Of a stretch of 64,000 nucleotides of DNA, positions 8,666-17,525 are shown piece by piece (positions within the stretch are counted from its first letter, which is position 1; the number at the start of each line of letters is the position of its first letter). The DNA comes from Roseiarcus sp963805295 (GTDB taxonomy: Bacteria; Pseudomonadota; Alphaproteobacteria; Rhizobiales; Beijerinckiaceae): contig CAWDTW010000057.1 of NCBI GenBank assembly GCA_963805295.1, positions 118,250 to 182,249 on the forward strand, written 5' to 3'. The position numbers were made by a program, and so were the translations under genes. Below the pieces are notes generated by a model. That model worked only from the letters and a program-made list of their open reading frames with translations, did no database searches and was not told where the DNA came from.

Positions 8666-9379
8666 ATGTCGAAGACGTCCGCAAAAATCGTCCGCCCGTC
8701 CTCCATCCGCGCCTTGCTGTCGCTCTCCGCGCTCGGTTTGCTCGCCGGCTGCAGCTCGGTCGACAGCTTCTTCGCCCATCGCGACCCGAGCTCCAATTCT
8801 CTCAATCTCGGCGCGAACCCGCCGAAGACCGCGCAGCCCGCCGCCAATCCCAGCGAAAAGCTGCAGGTCCACGCGGTCGCCTCGAGCGACATCTATTGTC
8901 CGCCGGTGGATGTCGCCGACAGCGGCGCGGCCTATCGCGTCGGCGGCCCCGACAACGCCTCGGTGCGCTACCAGTTCAACATCGGCGACACCGCGCGGGA
9001 GTGCGATCCCGCCGGGCCGGGGCAGGCGTCGCTGAAGATCGGCGTGGCGGGCGAGGTGGTGATCGGACCGGCCGGGTCCGCGGGGACCTACAGCGTTCCG
9101 CTCAAGATCACCGTCACCCACGAACCCGACAAAAAGCCGGCGTTCTCCAAGACCTACAGGATCGAGGCGACGACCGACGGCGTCATGGCCGGCGAGTTCC
9201 GCGTCGTCACCGATCCGATCCTCTTGCCGATGCCGACGCTCCAGCTCGCCGACGTCTATTCGATCAGCGTCGGTTTCGAGGGCGGCGGCGCCCCGCCCCG
9301 CGACGCCACAAGCAGAAGACCTCCGGCTGATCGAGACTGCGCCGGCGCTCCGTTGACAAAGCCCGTGCGGTCGGGCTAG
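8666..9379 (+). CDS. Predicted lipoprotein of unknown function (C-terminal frame uncertain)
   Basis: I chose ATG 8666 rather than 8651 because it gives a compact signal ending LSLSALGLLAGC, with the lipobox LAGC and the lipidated Cys at residue 29. The mature part begins Ser/Asn/Pro-rich and then forms a beta-rich domain (about residues 75-210) with two cysteines (IYCPPV and ARECDP). It is probably attached to a membrane in the periplasm. After GFEGGGAP near 9290 the alternative frame gives APRRHKQKTSG and a stop at 9330, which looks more natural than the current tail to 9379, so one base may be miscalled. It lies just upstream of the glycine riboswitch. I recognise no specific family. Confidence 0.65.
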   Translation: MSKTSAKIVRPSSIRALLSLSALGLLAGCSSVDSFFAHRDPSSNSLNLGANPPKTAQPAANPSEKLQVHAVASSDIYCPPVDVADSGAAYRVGGPDNASVRYQFNIGDTARECDPAGPGQASLKIGVAGEVVIGPAGSAGTYSVPLKITVTHEPDKKPAFSKTYRIEATTDGVMAGEFRVVTDPILLPMPTLQLADVYSISVGFEGGGAPPRDATSRRPPADRDCAGAPLTKPVRSG

Positions 9380-9484
9380 CTCGCCGCCGTCAGTCGAAGA
9401 CACTTCGCGGAAGAGTCCGGCGGCTTCGTCGCCGGCGCCGAAGGCGCAACCGCCCCGGAAACGCTCAGGCCCTCAGGACCGCGC

Positions 9485-9592
9485 GAGTGATGACGCTCTG
9501 GAAAGCGGCGTTCGCTTGAGTAGGCTAGCGCCCACCGACGGGGGTAACCGCTGAAGAGGCGGGAAATCTCTCAGGTCATGGGACAGAGGGGG
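9485..9592 (+). promoter_or_regulatory. Glycine riboswitch
   Basis: The 5' leader of gcvT carries the hallmarks of a glycine aptamer. CTCTGGAAAGCGGC is followed by CACCGACGGGGGTAACCGC and then by the conserved AAATCTCTCAGGTCATGGGA and ACAGAGGGGGC. The outer helix can pair CTCTG at 9494-9498 with CAGAG at 9582-9586. I see one aptamer rather than the tandem pair found in many bacteria. A GGCCGCTTCGCGGCC hairpin at about 9608-9622, just before the gcvT ribosome site, could be the expression platform. Glycine binding would be expected to switch on the glycine cleavage genes. Confidence 0.85.
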
Positions 9593-9662
9593 CGCCTCGC
9601 GGATTGCCGGCCGCTTCGCGGCCGCGCGGTCCGTTGGGTGCCTGTTAGCAACCGGTGGCCCC

Positions 9663-10793
9663 ATGAGCGACGACCCGATTGCCAGGACGCCTCTTCACGC
9701 GCTGCACGTCGAGCTCGGCGCACGCATGGCGCCCTTCGCCGGCTACGACATGCCGATCCAATATCCGTCCGGCGTGCTGGCCGAGCATCTTCACACGCGC
9801 AAGGCGGCGGGGCTCTTCGACGTGTCCCATATGGGCCAGGCGCTCATCGAGGGCGACGGTCATGCGAGCCTCGCCGCCTTCCTCGAGACGCTCTGTCCAG
9901 CCGACATTCTCAATCTCGCGCCAGGCCGCCAGCGCTATACCCAGCTTCTCAACGAGACGGGCGGCATCGTCGACGACCTGATCGTGACGCGCCCGCCGGG
10001 CGCCGACGGCGTCTTGCGACTCGTCGTCAACGCGGCGCGGAAGTCGGTCGATTTCGCCCTCATTGGCGGGCGTCTGCCCGCGGGCGTTCGTCTGACGCGG
10101 CTCGACGAGGCTGCGCTGATCGCATTTCAGGGACCGCTCGCCGCGCCGACCCTGGCGCGTCTTGCGTCGGGCGAGGGGATCGAGACCATGGCCTTCATGA
10201 GCGCGAAGCCGGCGCGGCTCGCGGAATTCGAGACCTTTGTCTCCCGCTCGGGCTACACGGGCGAGGACGGCTACGAAATCTCTGTCCCTTCGGCGCAGGC
10301 CGAGATCTTTGCTCGTCGGCTGCTGAGGGAGCCCGACGTCGCGCCGACCGGGCTTGGCGCGCGCGACTCGCTCAGGCTCGAGGCGGGGCTCTGCCTCTAC
10401 GGCCACGAGCTCGACGAGAGCGTCGATCCGGTCGAGGCGGCGCTCGGCTGGTCGATCCAGAAGCGCCGCCGCCTCGAGGGCGGCTTTCCCGGCCTAGAGC
10501 GCATTCGGAGCGCCCTGAAGAGCGGGCCGAGCCGTCAGCGCGTCGGGTTGCGGCCGGACACGCGCGCGCCCGCGCGCGAGGGAGCCGAAATCGTCTCGAC
10601 CGACGGCGCGCGGATCGGCGTCGTGACTTCTGGCGGCTTCGGGCCGAGCGTCGGAGCGCCGATCGCCATGGGCTTTGTCGATCGCGCTCAAGCGGAGGTC
10701 GGAACGCCCGTCGGCCTCGTCGTGCGCGGCAAGCCCTTGAGCGCCCGCGTCGTCGCGCTGCCGTTTCATCCTCACGCCTATTATCGCGGTTGA
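9663..10793 (+). CDS. gcvT: Glycine cleavage system T protein (aminomethyltransferase)
   Basis: GcvT transfers the one-carbon unit from the aminomethyl-lipoyl arm of GcvH to tetrahydrofolate and releases ammonia. The product is 376 residues, normal for the family. It starts MSDDPIARTPLHALHVELGA and has AGYDMPIQYPSG and FDVSHMGQ, which are characteristic of the folate-binding fold, plus the SRSGYTGEDGYEI segment and the C-terminal barrel with SGGFGPSVG. It is the first gene of a tight four-gene operon (gcvT-gcvH-gcvPA-gcvPB) under the glycine riboswitch at 9485-9592. Confidence 0.95.
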   Translation: MSDDPIARTPLHALHVELGARMAPFAGYDMPIQYPSGVLAEHLHTRKAAGLFDVSHMGQALIEGDGHASLAAFLETLCPADILNLAPGRQRYTQLLNETGGIVDDLIVTRPPGADGVLRLVVNAARKSVDFALIGGRLPAGVRLTRLDEAALIAFQGPLAAPTLARLASGEGIETMAFMSAKPARLAEFETFVSRSGYTGEDGYEISVPSAQAEIFARRLLREPDVAPTGLGARDSLRLEAGLCLYGHELDESVDPVEAALGWSIQKRRRLEGGFPGLERIRSALKSGPSRQRVGLRPDTRAPAREGAEIVSTDGARIGVVTSGGFGPSVGAPIAMGFVDRAQAEVGTPVGLVVRGKPLSARVVALPFHPHAYYRG

Positions 10794-10809
10794 ACCAAAG
10801 GAACCCTTC

Positions 10810-11187
10810 ATGTCGCAAATCCGCTACACCAAGGATCACGAATATATTCGCGTCGAAGGCGTCGAAGGCGTCGTCGGCATCAGCGAGCACGCGCAGAGCC
10901 AGCTCGGCGACATCGTCTTCGCCGAAACGCCGCCGGTCGGAAAGATCCTCAAGGCGGGCGATGCGGCGGCTGTGGTCGAAAGCGTCAAGGCGGCGAGCGA
11001 CGTGTTCGCCCCCGCCTCGGGCGAAGTCGTCGCGGTCAATTCCGAGGTCGAGGCGACGCCGGGCCTGATCAACGAGGACGCGCTCGGCCGCGGCTGGCTC
11101 TTCCGCATCAAGCTCGCCGATCCAAACGAGCTCGGGGGGCTGATGGACGAGGCCGCCTACGCCGATTACCTCAAGACGCTGGGCTGA
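10810..11187 (+). CDS. gcvH: Glycine cleavage system H protein
   Basis: This 125-residue lipoyl carrier shuttles the aminomethyl group between the P, T and L proteins. The lipoylation lysine lies in the motif VVESVKAASDVFAPASGEV. The fold is complete, from YTKDHEYIRVEG to the C-terminal MDEAAYADYLKTLG. The start ATG at 10810 lies 16 bases after gcvT, behind AAAGGAACC, and the stop is 3 bases before gcvPA, so translation is probably coupled. No lipoate-ligase gene is in the window. Confidence 0.96.
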   Translation: MSQIRYTKDHEYIRVEGVEGVVGISEHAQSQLGDIVFAETPPVGKILKAGDAAAVVESVKAASDVFAPASGEVVAVNSEVEATPGLINEDALGRGWLFRIKLADPNELGGLMDEAAYADYLKTLG

Positions 11188-11190
11188 CCC

Positions 11191-12534
11191 ATGCGTTATT
11201 TGCCGCTCGACGCAGCCGAACGCGAGACGATGCTCATGCGGATCGGCGTCCCCGATATCGAGGCGCTGTTCGCCGACATTCCCGCCGACAAGCGGATCGA
11301 AGGCCTGCTCGATATGCCCTCCGCCATGAGCGAAATGGCGGTCGAGCGGACGATGACGGCGATGGCGGCTCGCAATCGCGCGGCAGGCTCCGGGCCGTTC
11401 TTTCTCGGCGCGGGCGCCTACAAGCGCCACATCCCGGCGAGCGTCGATCACCTCATCCAGCGGTCGGAATTCCTGACCAGTTACACGCCCTACCAGCCGG
11501 AAATCGCCCAGGGCACGCTCCAGGTGCTGTTCGAGTTCCAGACCCAAGTGGCCGCGCTGACCGGCATGGAGGTCGCCAACGCCTCGATGTACGACGGCTC
11601 GACCGCCTGCGGCGAAGCGATGCTGATGGCCCACCGGCTGACCAAACGGCGAAAGGCGATCCTCTCGGGCGGACTGCACCCGCAATATGCCGACGTCGCG
11701 GCGACGCTTACGCATATGGCCGGCGACACGATCTCGCGGCTTCCGCCGGACCCGAGGGCGAGCGAAGACATCGCCGCGGCGCTCGACGGTGAAACGAGCT
11801 GCGTCATCGTCCAGAGCCCGGATTTCTTCGGCAATCCGCGCGATCTTGCGCCGATCGCCGCCGCCGCGCACGCGCATGCCGCGCTCATGATTGCGGTCTT
11901 CACCGACCCCGTCGCGCTCGGCGCACTGCGCTCGCCTGGCGAAATGGGCGCCGACATCGCGGTCGGCGAAGGCCAGGGCCTCGGCAACGCGCTCAATTTC
12001 GGGGGGCCCTATCTCGGCCTGTTCGCCACGCGATTGAAGAACGTGCGCCAGATGCCCGGACGTCTGGCCGGCGAAACCGTGGACGCCGCGGGCCAGCGCA
12101 GCTTCGTGCTGACGCTCTCGACTCGCGAGCAGCACATTCGCCGCGAGAAGGCGACCAGCAACATCTGCACCAACTCCGGCCTTTGCGCCATCGCCTTCTC
12201 GATCCACCTGACGCTGCTCGGCGAGACCGGCCTCCGCCGCCTCGCGCACGTGAACCACGCCAATGCGGTCCAACTCGCGGACCGGCTTTCGGCTATTCCC
12301 CGCATCGAAATTCTCAACCCGCACTTCTTCAATGAATTCACAATGCGCACGCCTCGCCCGGGCGCCGAACTGATCGAGGCGCTGGCGCGGCGCGGCGTGA
12401 TCGGCGGACTGCCGGTCTCGCGGCTCCTGCCCGAAGCAGGGCTCGACGATTGCGTCGTCGTCGCCAGCACGGAAGTGAACACCGACGAGGATCGCGCCGC
12501 CTATGCCCAGGCGCTGGACGAATGCCTGCGTTAA
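11191..12534 (+). CDS. gcvPA: Glycine dehydrogenase (decarboxylating) subunit 1
   Basis: GcvPA is the N-terminal half of the two-chain P protein, the PLP enzyme that decarboxylates glycine and loads the methylamine onto GcvH. The product has 447 residues. It starts MRYLPLDAAERETMLMRIGV and carries the typical SYTPYQPEIAQGTLQ and NASMYDGSTACGEAM segments. Like other subunit 1 proteins it is a type I aminotransferase fold without the PLP-binding lysine, which is in subunit 2. It lies directly between gcvH and gcvPB. Confidence 0.95.
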   Translation: MRYLPLDAAERETMLMRIGVPDIEALFADIPADKRIEGLLDMPSAMSEMAVERTMTAMAARNRAAGSGPFFLGAGAYKRHIPASVDHLIQRSEFLTSYTPYQPEIAQGTLQVLFEFQTQVAALTGMEVANASMYDGSTACGEAMLMAHRLTKRRKAILSGGLHPQYADVAATLTHMAGDTISRLPPDPRASEDIAAALDGETSCVIVQSPDFFGNPRDLAPIAAAAHAHAALMIAVFTDPVALGALRSPGEMGADIAVGEGQGLGNALNFGGPYLGLFATRLKNVRQMPGRLAGETVDAAGQRSFVLTLSTREQHIRREKATSNICTNSGLCAIAFSIHLTLLGETGLRRLAHVNHANAVQLADRLSAIPRIEILNPHFFNEFTMRTPRPGAELIEALARRGVIGGLPVSRLLPEAGLDDCVVVASTEVNTDEDRAAYAQALDECLR

Positions 12535-12556
12535 TGTCTTAGGAACAAGTCAGCCG

Positions 12557-14101
12557 ATGACCACGCAAGGCCGTCCGACCCGACCCGCAAGCGACGAAGT
12601 CGTCGCGCGCCCGACCTTCACCGGAAGTCGCGCTCTCGACATGGAGGAGGCGCTGATCTTCGAAACGGGCCGCTTCGACGCCACCGGCGTCGACGTCGAC
12701 GAGCCGACGCCGTTCCAGTCGAGATTGGGACCGCACGCGCGCCAGGGGGCTCTTGACCTGCCCGGCCTTACCGAGCCCGAGGCGGTGCGCCATTATGTGC
12801 GCCTCTCGCGCAACAATTATTCGATCGACGTCGGAATCTATCCGCTCGGCTCCTGCACGATGAAGCACAACCCGCGCCTCAATGAGAAAATGGCTCGGCT
12901 GCCGGGCTTTGCGGACGTCCATCCGTTGCAGCCGGTCCCGACCGCGCAAGGCGCGCTGGCGGTCATCGAGGCGCTCGCCGACGCCTTGATGACAATGACC
13001 GGCATGAGCGCTGTCGCGATGTCGCCGAAGGCCGGCGCGCACGGCGAGCTTTGCGGCATGATGGCGATCAAGGCGGCGATCGAGGCGCGCGGCGAGGCCG
13101 CGGCGCGCCGCGTTGCGCTCGTCCCCGATTCCGCCCACGGCACGAACCCCGCGACGGCGGCGCTCATCGGCTTTTCGGTGCGCCCGGTTCCGGCCGGCGA
13201 AGACGGGATCGTCAGCGTCGAGGCGGTCAAGTCCGCGCTTGCTCCCGATGTCGCGGCGATCATGCTCACCAACCCCAACACCTGTGGGCTGTTCGAGCGC
13301 CAGATCGTCGGCGTCGCCGAGGCCGTGCGCGAGGCCGGCGCCTACTTCTACTGCGATGGCGCGAATTTCAACGCCATCGTCGGCAAGACGCGGCCGGGCG
13401 ACCTCGGCGTCGACGCCATGCACATCAACCTGCACAAGACCTTCTCGACGCCGCACGGCGGCGGCGGTCCCGGCGCCGGCTGCGTGACGCTGTCGTCGCG
13501 GCTTGCGCCTTACGCTCCGGTTCCCTTCGTCGTGCGGGACGGCGACGAATTGCGCGTGGTCGAACAGGCGGAAGGTTCCGCGTCGTTTGGCCGCATGAGC
13601 GCGTTTCATGGCCAGATGGGCATGTTCGTGCGCGCGCTCGGCTTCATCCTTTCGCACGGCGCGGACGGCCTGCGGCAAGCGTCGGAAGACGCGGTGCTGT
13701 CGGCCAATTATGTGCGCGCTTCGCTCAACGACGTGATGAGCGCGCCGTTCGGCGACCGCGTCTGCATGCACGAGGCGCTGTTCGACGACCGCTGGCTGAA
13801 GGACACAGGGCTGACGACGCTCGACTTCGCCAAGGCGATGATCGACGAGGGCTTTCATCCGATGACGGTCTATTTTCCGCTCATCGTCCACGGCGCGATG
13901 CTCATCGAGCCAACCGAATCCGAGTCCAAGGCGAGCCTCGATCGATTCATCATGACCCTGCGTGATCTCGCGTTTGCGGCAAAGGCCGGGGACCGCGGGC
14001 GGTTCTTGTCAGCCCCGGTCCATGCTCCACGCCGCCGCCTCGACGAGACCCGTGCTGCGCGCCAGCCGGTCCTGCGGTGGATAAGACCGTCGTCAGCCTG
14101 A
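12557..14101 (+). CDS. gcvPB: Glycine dehydrogenase (decarboxylating) subunit 2
   Basis: GcvPB carries the PLP site of the two-subunit P protein. The Schiff-base lysine is in INLHKTFSTPHGGGGPGAG. The glycine-rich loop and the LGSCTMKHNPRLNEKM segment are typical. I start at ATG 12557 (MTTQGRPTRPASDEV, 514 residues), 22 bases after gcvPA, rather than at an earlier in-frame ATG inside gcvPA. The C-terminus (HAPRRRLDETRAARQPVLRW) matches the family end. It closes the gcv operon; a lipoamide dehydrogenase (L protein) is not in the window. Confidence 0.95.
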   Translation: MTTQGRPTRPASDEVVARPTFTGSRALDMEEALIFETGRFDATGVDVDEPTPFQSRLGPHARQGALDLPGLTEPEAVRHYVRLSRNNYSIDVGIYPLGSCTMKHNPRLNEKMARLPGFADVHPLQPVPTAQGALAVIEALADALMTMTGMSAVAMSPKAGAHGELCGMMAIKAAIEARGEAAARRVALVPDSAHGTNPATAALIGFSVRPVPAGEDGIVSVEAVKSALAPDVAAIMLTNPNTCGLFERQIVGVAEAVREAGAYFYCDGANFNAIVGKTRPGDLGVDAMHINLHKTFSTPHGGGGPGAGCVTLSSRLAPYAPVPFVVRDGDELRVVEQAEGSASFGRMSAFHGQMGMFVRALGFILSHGADGLRQASEDAVLSANYVRASLNDVMSAPFGDRVCMHEALFDDRWLKDTGLTTLDFAKAMIDEGFHPMTVYFPLIVHGAMLIEPTESESKASLDRFIMTLRDLAFAAKAGDRGRFLSAPVHAPRRRLDETRAARQPVLRWIRPSSA

Positions 14102-14206
14102 ATGCCGCGTTAGTGACGGCGACCGTCTTCCTTCTGAAGCAAGAATGGCCTTAAAGTGTGAGCACAGGCGAATTCCCGTCCCCTTGCGCCGGAGACCAGC
14201 GCGACA

Positions 14207-14908
14207 ATGCCGAGCAAACTATTCAGCCTCGCAGCCGCGGGCATTCTGGCCGTCCTTGCAGCCGGTCCGCTCTCGAACACAAGCCGAGCGGATGAATCCC
14301 CGCCCGCGACGCCGCCCGCGGCTCAGTCTTCGCCGGCGCCCGCGGCCGCCACGTCGTCCGGACAACCTCCGACCGCCAACTCGTCGCCGGCCGCTCCCGC
14401 GTCCTCTAAGCCTGCGGAGCCCGCGAAGCCGCAGGGCGAAGCCTCCACCGGCGAAACGGTCGAACTTCCTGCGCGGCCCTTCGCCTACGCCGAAGGCAAG
14501 GCCAATCGGGACGAAATTTACGGCGCGATTCTCGGATCTCTGGGTCTCGTCAAGCGCGATATGGAGAAGGCGGGGGTAAAGCCGGCGGGTCGGCCGCTCG
14601 CGGTGTTCGTTGAATCCGACGACAGCGGTTTTCGGTATCACGCCGGATTCCCGCTGGATGCGGCGCCCGAGGGCAAGACCAGCCTTTCGGACGCCGTAAA
14701 GATCGGTCAGACGCCGATCGGTAAAGCGATGCGCTTCGAGCACCTTGGTTCCTACGCCGATATCGACGCTACCTATGACGCGATCACGGCCTTCCTCGAC
14801 GAGAAGGGGATCGACGCTCAGGATTTGTTCATTGAAGAATACGTGAACGATGTGAAAGACGCGGACGATCCAACGCTCCAGGTCAACGTTTACGTGCTGC
14901 TGAAATGA
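14207..14908 (+). CDS. Exported GyrI-like effector-binding domain protein
   Basis: This 233-residue protein has an N-terminal signal (LFSLAAAGILAVLAAGPLSN), then a low-complexity Pro/Ala/Ser linker (about residues 27-85). A folded C-terminal domain of about 145 residues begins VELPARPFAYAEGKANRDEI. That domain resembles the GyrI/AraC effector-binding fold: a paired alpha/beta unit with a conserved Phe/Tyr-Gly segment and the ending LQVNVYVLLK. Such domains bind small ligands, but here the protein should be periplasmic. It lies 106 bases upstream of hoxF in the same direction, so a link to the hydrogenase is possible but not shown. Confidence 0.7.
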   Translation: MPSKLFSLAAAGILAVLAAGPLSNTSRADESPPATPPAAQSSPAPAAATSSGQPPTANSSPAAPASSKPAEPAKPQGEASTGETVELPARPFAYAEGKANRDEIYGAILGSLGLVKRDMEKAGVKPAGRPLAVFVESDDSGFRYHAGFPLDAAPEGKTSLSDAVKIGQTPIGKAMRFEHLGSYADIDATYDAITAFLDEKGIDAQDLFIEEYVNDVKDADDPTLQVNVYVLLK

Positions 14909-15015
14909 CGCATCGGCTTCTTTTTCGGGTTCCACCGGGCAGATTTGATCGGCGTCAAACCAGCGACACACAGTCGGCGGAACATACCAGCGGAAAAAAG
15001 GGGGACGGAGCCATC

Positions 15016-16803
15016 ATGTCCAGAAAGAGTGACCTAGTCGCGCGGGTCCTGGACCGTCGCCGCGGGGTTCCCGCGCAACTTTTGCAGATTCTTCGCGAAA
15101 TTCAGGAGGAACTCGACTGGATTTCGCCCGAAACTGCCCGCGCCGTCGCCGCTGACCTCGACATCCCCGTGACGCAGGTCGAGAGCGTGGTCCAGTTCTA
15201 CTCGTTCCTGTATGACAAGCCGCACGGCCGCTATCGGATCCTGTTTTCCGACAACATCACCGACCATATGCTCGGCAGCTTGGCCCTCTACGAGCACATG
15301 CTGAAACGCCTGAAGCTCGAGCGCGGTGACGTTTCGGCCGATGGCGGGGTAAGCGTCGATCTGACCTCGTGTACCGGAATGTGCGACCAGGGCCCCGCGC
15401 TCCTGGTCAATAACCGGCCTATCACGCGCCTGACCGCTCGGCGCGTCGACGAGATTTGCGGCCTCGTCCGCGGCGGCGTTCCGCTCTCGGAGTGGCCGGC
15501 CGACTTCTTCCGAGTCGAAGACAATATTCGCCGCGCCGACGCCCTGCTCGGCTCGCGCTACGAGACGGGTTCGGCGATACGGGCGGCGATTGCGCTCGGC
15601 CGCCAGGGCATGCTCGACGAAATGAAGCGCTCGAACTTGCGCGGCCGCGGGGGCGCCGGGTTTACGACCTCGGTCAAATGGGAGAGCTGCCGCAACGCTC
15701 CCGGCGCGGAGCGGTACATCGTCTGCAACGCCGACGAGGGGGAGCCCGGCACATTCAAGGATCGCGTGTTGCTCACCTCTTACGCCGAGCGTGTGTTCGA
15801 GGGGATGGCGATCGCCGGCTTCGTCGTCGGCGCCGCGCGCGGCCTCCTCTATCTGCGCGGCGAATATCGCTATCTGCTCGAGCCGCTGGAGGCGAAGCTT
15901 CAGGCGATGCGGCGTGACCGGCTGCTCGGCGCAAGCATATGCGGCGCGCAGGGCTTCGATTTCGACATCGAGATTCATCTCGGCGCGGGGGCTTACATTT
16001 GCGGCGAGGAATCGGCGCTGATCGAGTCTCTCGAAGGCAAACCGGGCAAGCCCCGCATCCGCCCGCCCTTCCCGGTGACGGTCGGCTATCTTGGCAAGCC
16101 TACGGTCGTCGACAACGTCGAGACGCTGGCCGATGCGACCGACATCGCGCTTCATGGCGGACGATTGTTTGCGGGGCACGGCACGCGACATTCGGCCGGC
16201 ACCAAGATTTTGTCGGTGTCGGGAGACTGCGCGCGGCCGGGGATTTATGAGTATTCTTTCGGCGTGCGCGTCGAGCAGGTGCTTCAGGATTGCGGTGCAG
16301 GCGACGTCGCCGCCGTGCAGATCAGCGGCCCTTCGGGCGTCTGCCTGACGCCGGACGAGTTCCGCCGTCACATCGCCTTCGAGGACGTGCCGACCGCCGG
16401 GGCCTTCATGATCTTTGGCAAGGATCGGGATCTCTTCGAAGTCGCGCGCAATTTCGTGCATTTTTTCGCCCATGAGAGCTGCGGCTTCTGCACGCCGTGC
16501 CGCGTCGGCACTTCGCTGATGCGCGACGCGCTCGACAAGATTGGAGTGGGGCACGGTTCGCGCTACGAGATCAACGAGCTCATGCGGCTCGCCGAATTGT
16601 TGCGCCGGACCAGCCATTGCGGGCTCGGCCAGACCGCGGGCAACCCGGTGCGCGACACCTGGCTCAAGTTCCGCCCCGCCTACGAGCGGCGGTTGATTCG
16701 CGGCGATTTCGATCCCGCAGTCGATCTCGACGCGGCGCTTTCGAGGGCGCGCGAAATCGCCGGACGCGACGATGCGGCGGCGCACATGGGAGCCGAGGCA
16801 TGA
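15016..16803 (+). CDS. hoxF: NAD-reducing hydrogenase diaphorase large subunit HoxF
   Basis: HoxF is the FMN- and NAD(H)-binding diaphorase subunit of the soluble [NiFe] hydrogenase. I start at ATG 15016 behind GGGGACGGAG, giving 595 residues. The N-terminal 170 residues are NuoE-like, but I see only one cysteine pair (SCTGMC), so the NuoE [2Fe-2S] site looks incomplete, as in some other HoxF proteins. The NuoF-like part has NLRGRGGAGF for NAD, ADEGEPGTFKDR and GAGAYICGEESALIESLEG for FMN, and ESCGFCTPCRVG plus a later Cys in SHCGLGQ as [4Fe-4S] ligands. Its stop overlaps the hoxU start (ATGA). Confidence 0.95.
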   Translation: MSRKSDLVARVLDRRRGVPAQLLQILREIQEELDWISPETARAVAADLDIPVTQVESVVQFYSFLYDKPHGRYRILFSDNITDHMLGSLALYEHMLKRLKLERGDVSADGGVSVDLTSCTGMCDQGPALLVNNRPITRLTARRVDEICGLVRGGVPLSEWPADFFRVEDNIRRADALLGSRYETGSAIRAAIALGRQGMLDEMKRSNLRGRGGAGFTTSVKWESCRNAPGAERYIVCNADEGEPGTFKDRVLLTSYAERVFEGMAIAGFVVGAARGLLYLRGEYRYLLEPLEAKLQAMRRDRLLGASICGAQGFDFDIEIHLGAGAYICGEESALIESLEGKPGKPRIRPPFPVTVGYLGKPTVVDNVETLADATDIALHGGRLFAGHGTRHSAGTKILSVSGDCARPGIYEYSFGVRVEQVLQDCGAGDVAAVQISGPSGVCLTPDEFRRHIAFEDVPTAGAFMIFGKDRDLFEVARNFVHFFAHESCGFCTPCRVGTSLMRDALDKIGVGHGSRYEINELMRLAELLRRTSHCGLGQTAGNPVRDTWLKFRPAYERRLIRGDFDPAVDLDAALSRAREIAGRDDAAAHMGAEA

Positions 16804-17525
16804 GCGCGACCGACAACACGATCCTCATCGACGAGGTTCCGGTTCCGTTCAAGCCGGGACAGACGATTCTCGACGCAGCGCTGGAGGGAGGCGTCTATAT
16901 CCCCCACCTGTGCGCCCATCCGGAATTTGCGCCGCACGGCAGCTGCAAAGTGTGCAGCGTCATCGTCAACGGGCGCAATGCGTCCGCCTGTACAATGAAA
17001 GCCGCTCCCGGGCAGGAGATCGAGGTCGACACCCCCGACCTGCACGCCTACCGCCGGACGCTCGTGCAGATGCTGTTCGTCGAAGGCAATCACTTCTGCC
17101 CAGGCTGCGAGAAGACCGGCAATTGCCAGTTGCAGGCGCTCGCCTACGACAGCGAGATGATGACGCCGCATTTCGTCGAGTTTTTCCCGCGTCGTCCGGT
17201 CGACGCCTCGCACCCGGACGTCCTCATCGACTTCAATCGCTGCATCCTATGCGAGCTCTGCGTGCGGGCCAGCCGCGACGTCGACGGCAAGTCCGTATTT
17301 GCGCTCGCCGGACGCGCCATGGCCTCGCACATCGTCATCAATTCGCCGAGCGGCAAGCTCGGCGACACGAATTTCTCGGTCGCCGACAAGGCCGCGCACG
17401 TCTGCCCGGTCGGCGCCATCCTCATCAAGCGCATCGGCTATGCCGTGCCGATCGGCGAGCGCTGCTATGATCTCGAGCCGATCAGCGAAGAGGCGACGCG
17501 TTGCGCGGTGGAGGAGGTCAAATGA
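16800..17525 (+). CDS. hoxU: NAD-reducing hydrogenase diaphorase small subunit HoxU
   Basis: HoxU (241 residues) passes electrons between the HoxY/HoxH hydrogenase module and HoxF. It resembles the N-terminal part of NuoG. The cluster ligands are all visible: a [2Fe-2S] set in CAHPEFAPHGSCKVCSV with a distal Cys in NASACTMK, a His/Cys-ligated [4Fe-4S] set in HFCPGCEKTGNC, and a further set in RCILCELCVRASRD with HVCPVGAI. Start and stop overlap the neighbouring hox genes by four bases (ATGA on both sides), which is strong evidence for one transcript and coupled translation. Confidence 0.95.
   Translation: MSATDNTILIDEVPVPFKPGQTILDAALEGGVYIPHLCAHPEFAPHGSCKVCSVIVNGRNASACTMKAAPGQEIEVDTPDLHAYRRTLVQMLFVEGNHFCPGCEKTGNCQLQALAYDSEMMTPHFVEFFPRRPVDASHPDVLIDFNRCILCELCVRASRDVDGKSVFALAGRAMASHIVINSPSGKLGDTNFSVADKAAHVCPVGAILIKRIGYAVPIGERCYDLEPISEEATRCAVEEVK

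Noticed and set aside
9440..9490. Second (tandem) glycine aptamer
   Set aside because: The core motifs are seen once only; the upstream sequence lacks the CTCTCAGG and GACAGAGG pair.
10372..12324. 650-codon minus-strand frame opposite gcvT, gcvH and gcvPA
   Set aside because: Arg/Ala/Gly-rich antisense translation of clearly recognised genes, with no family features of its own.
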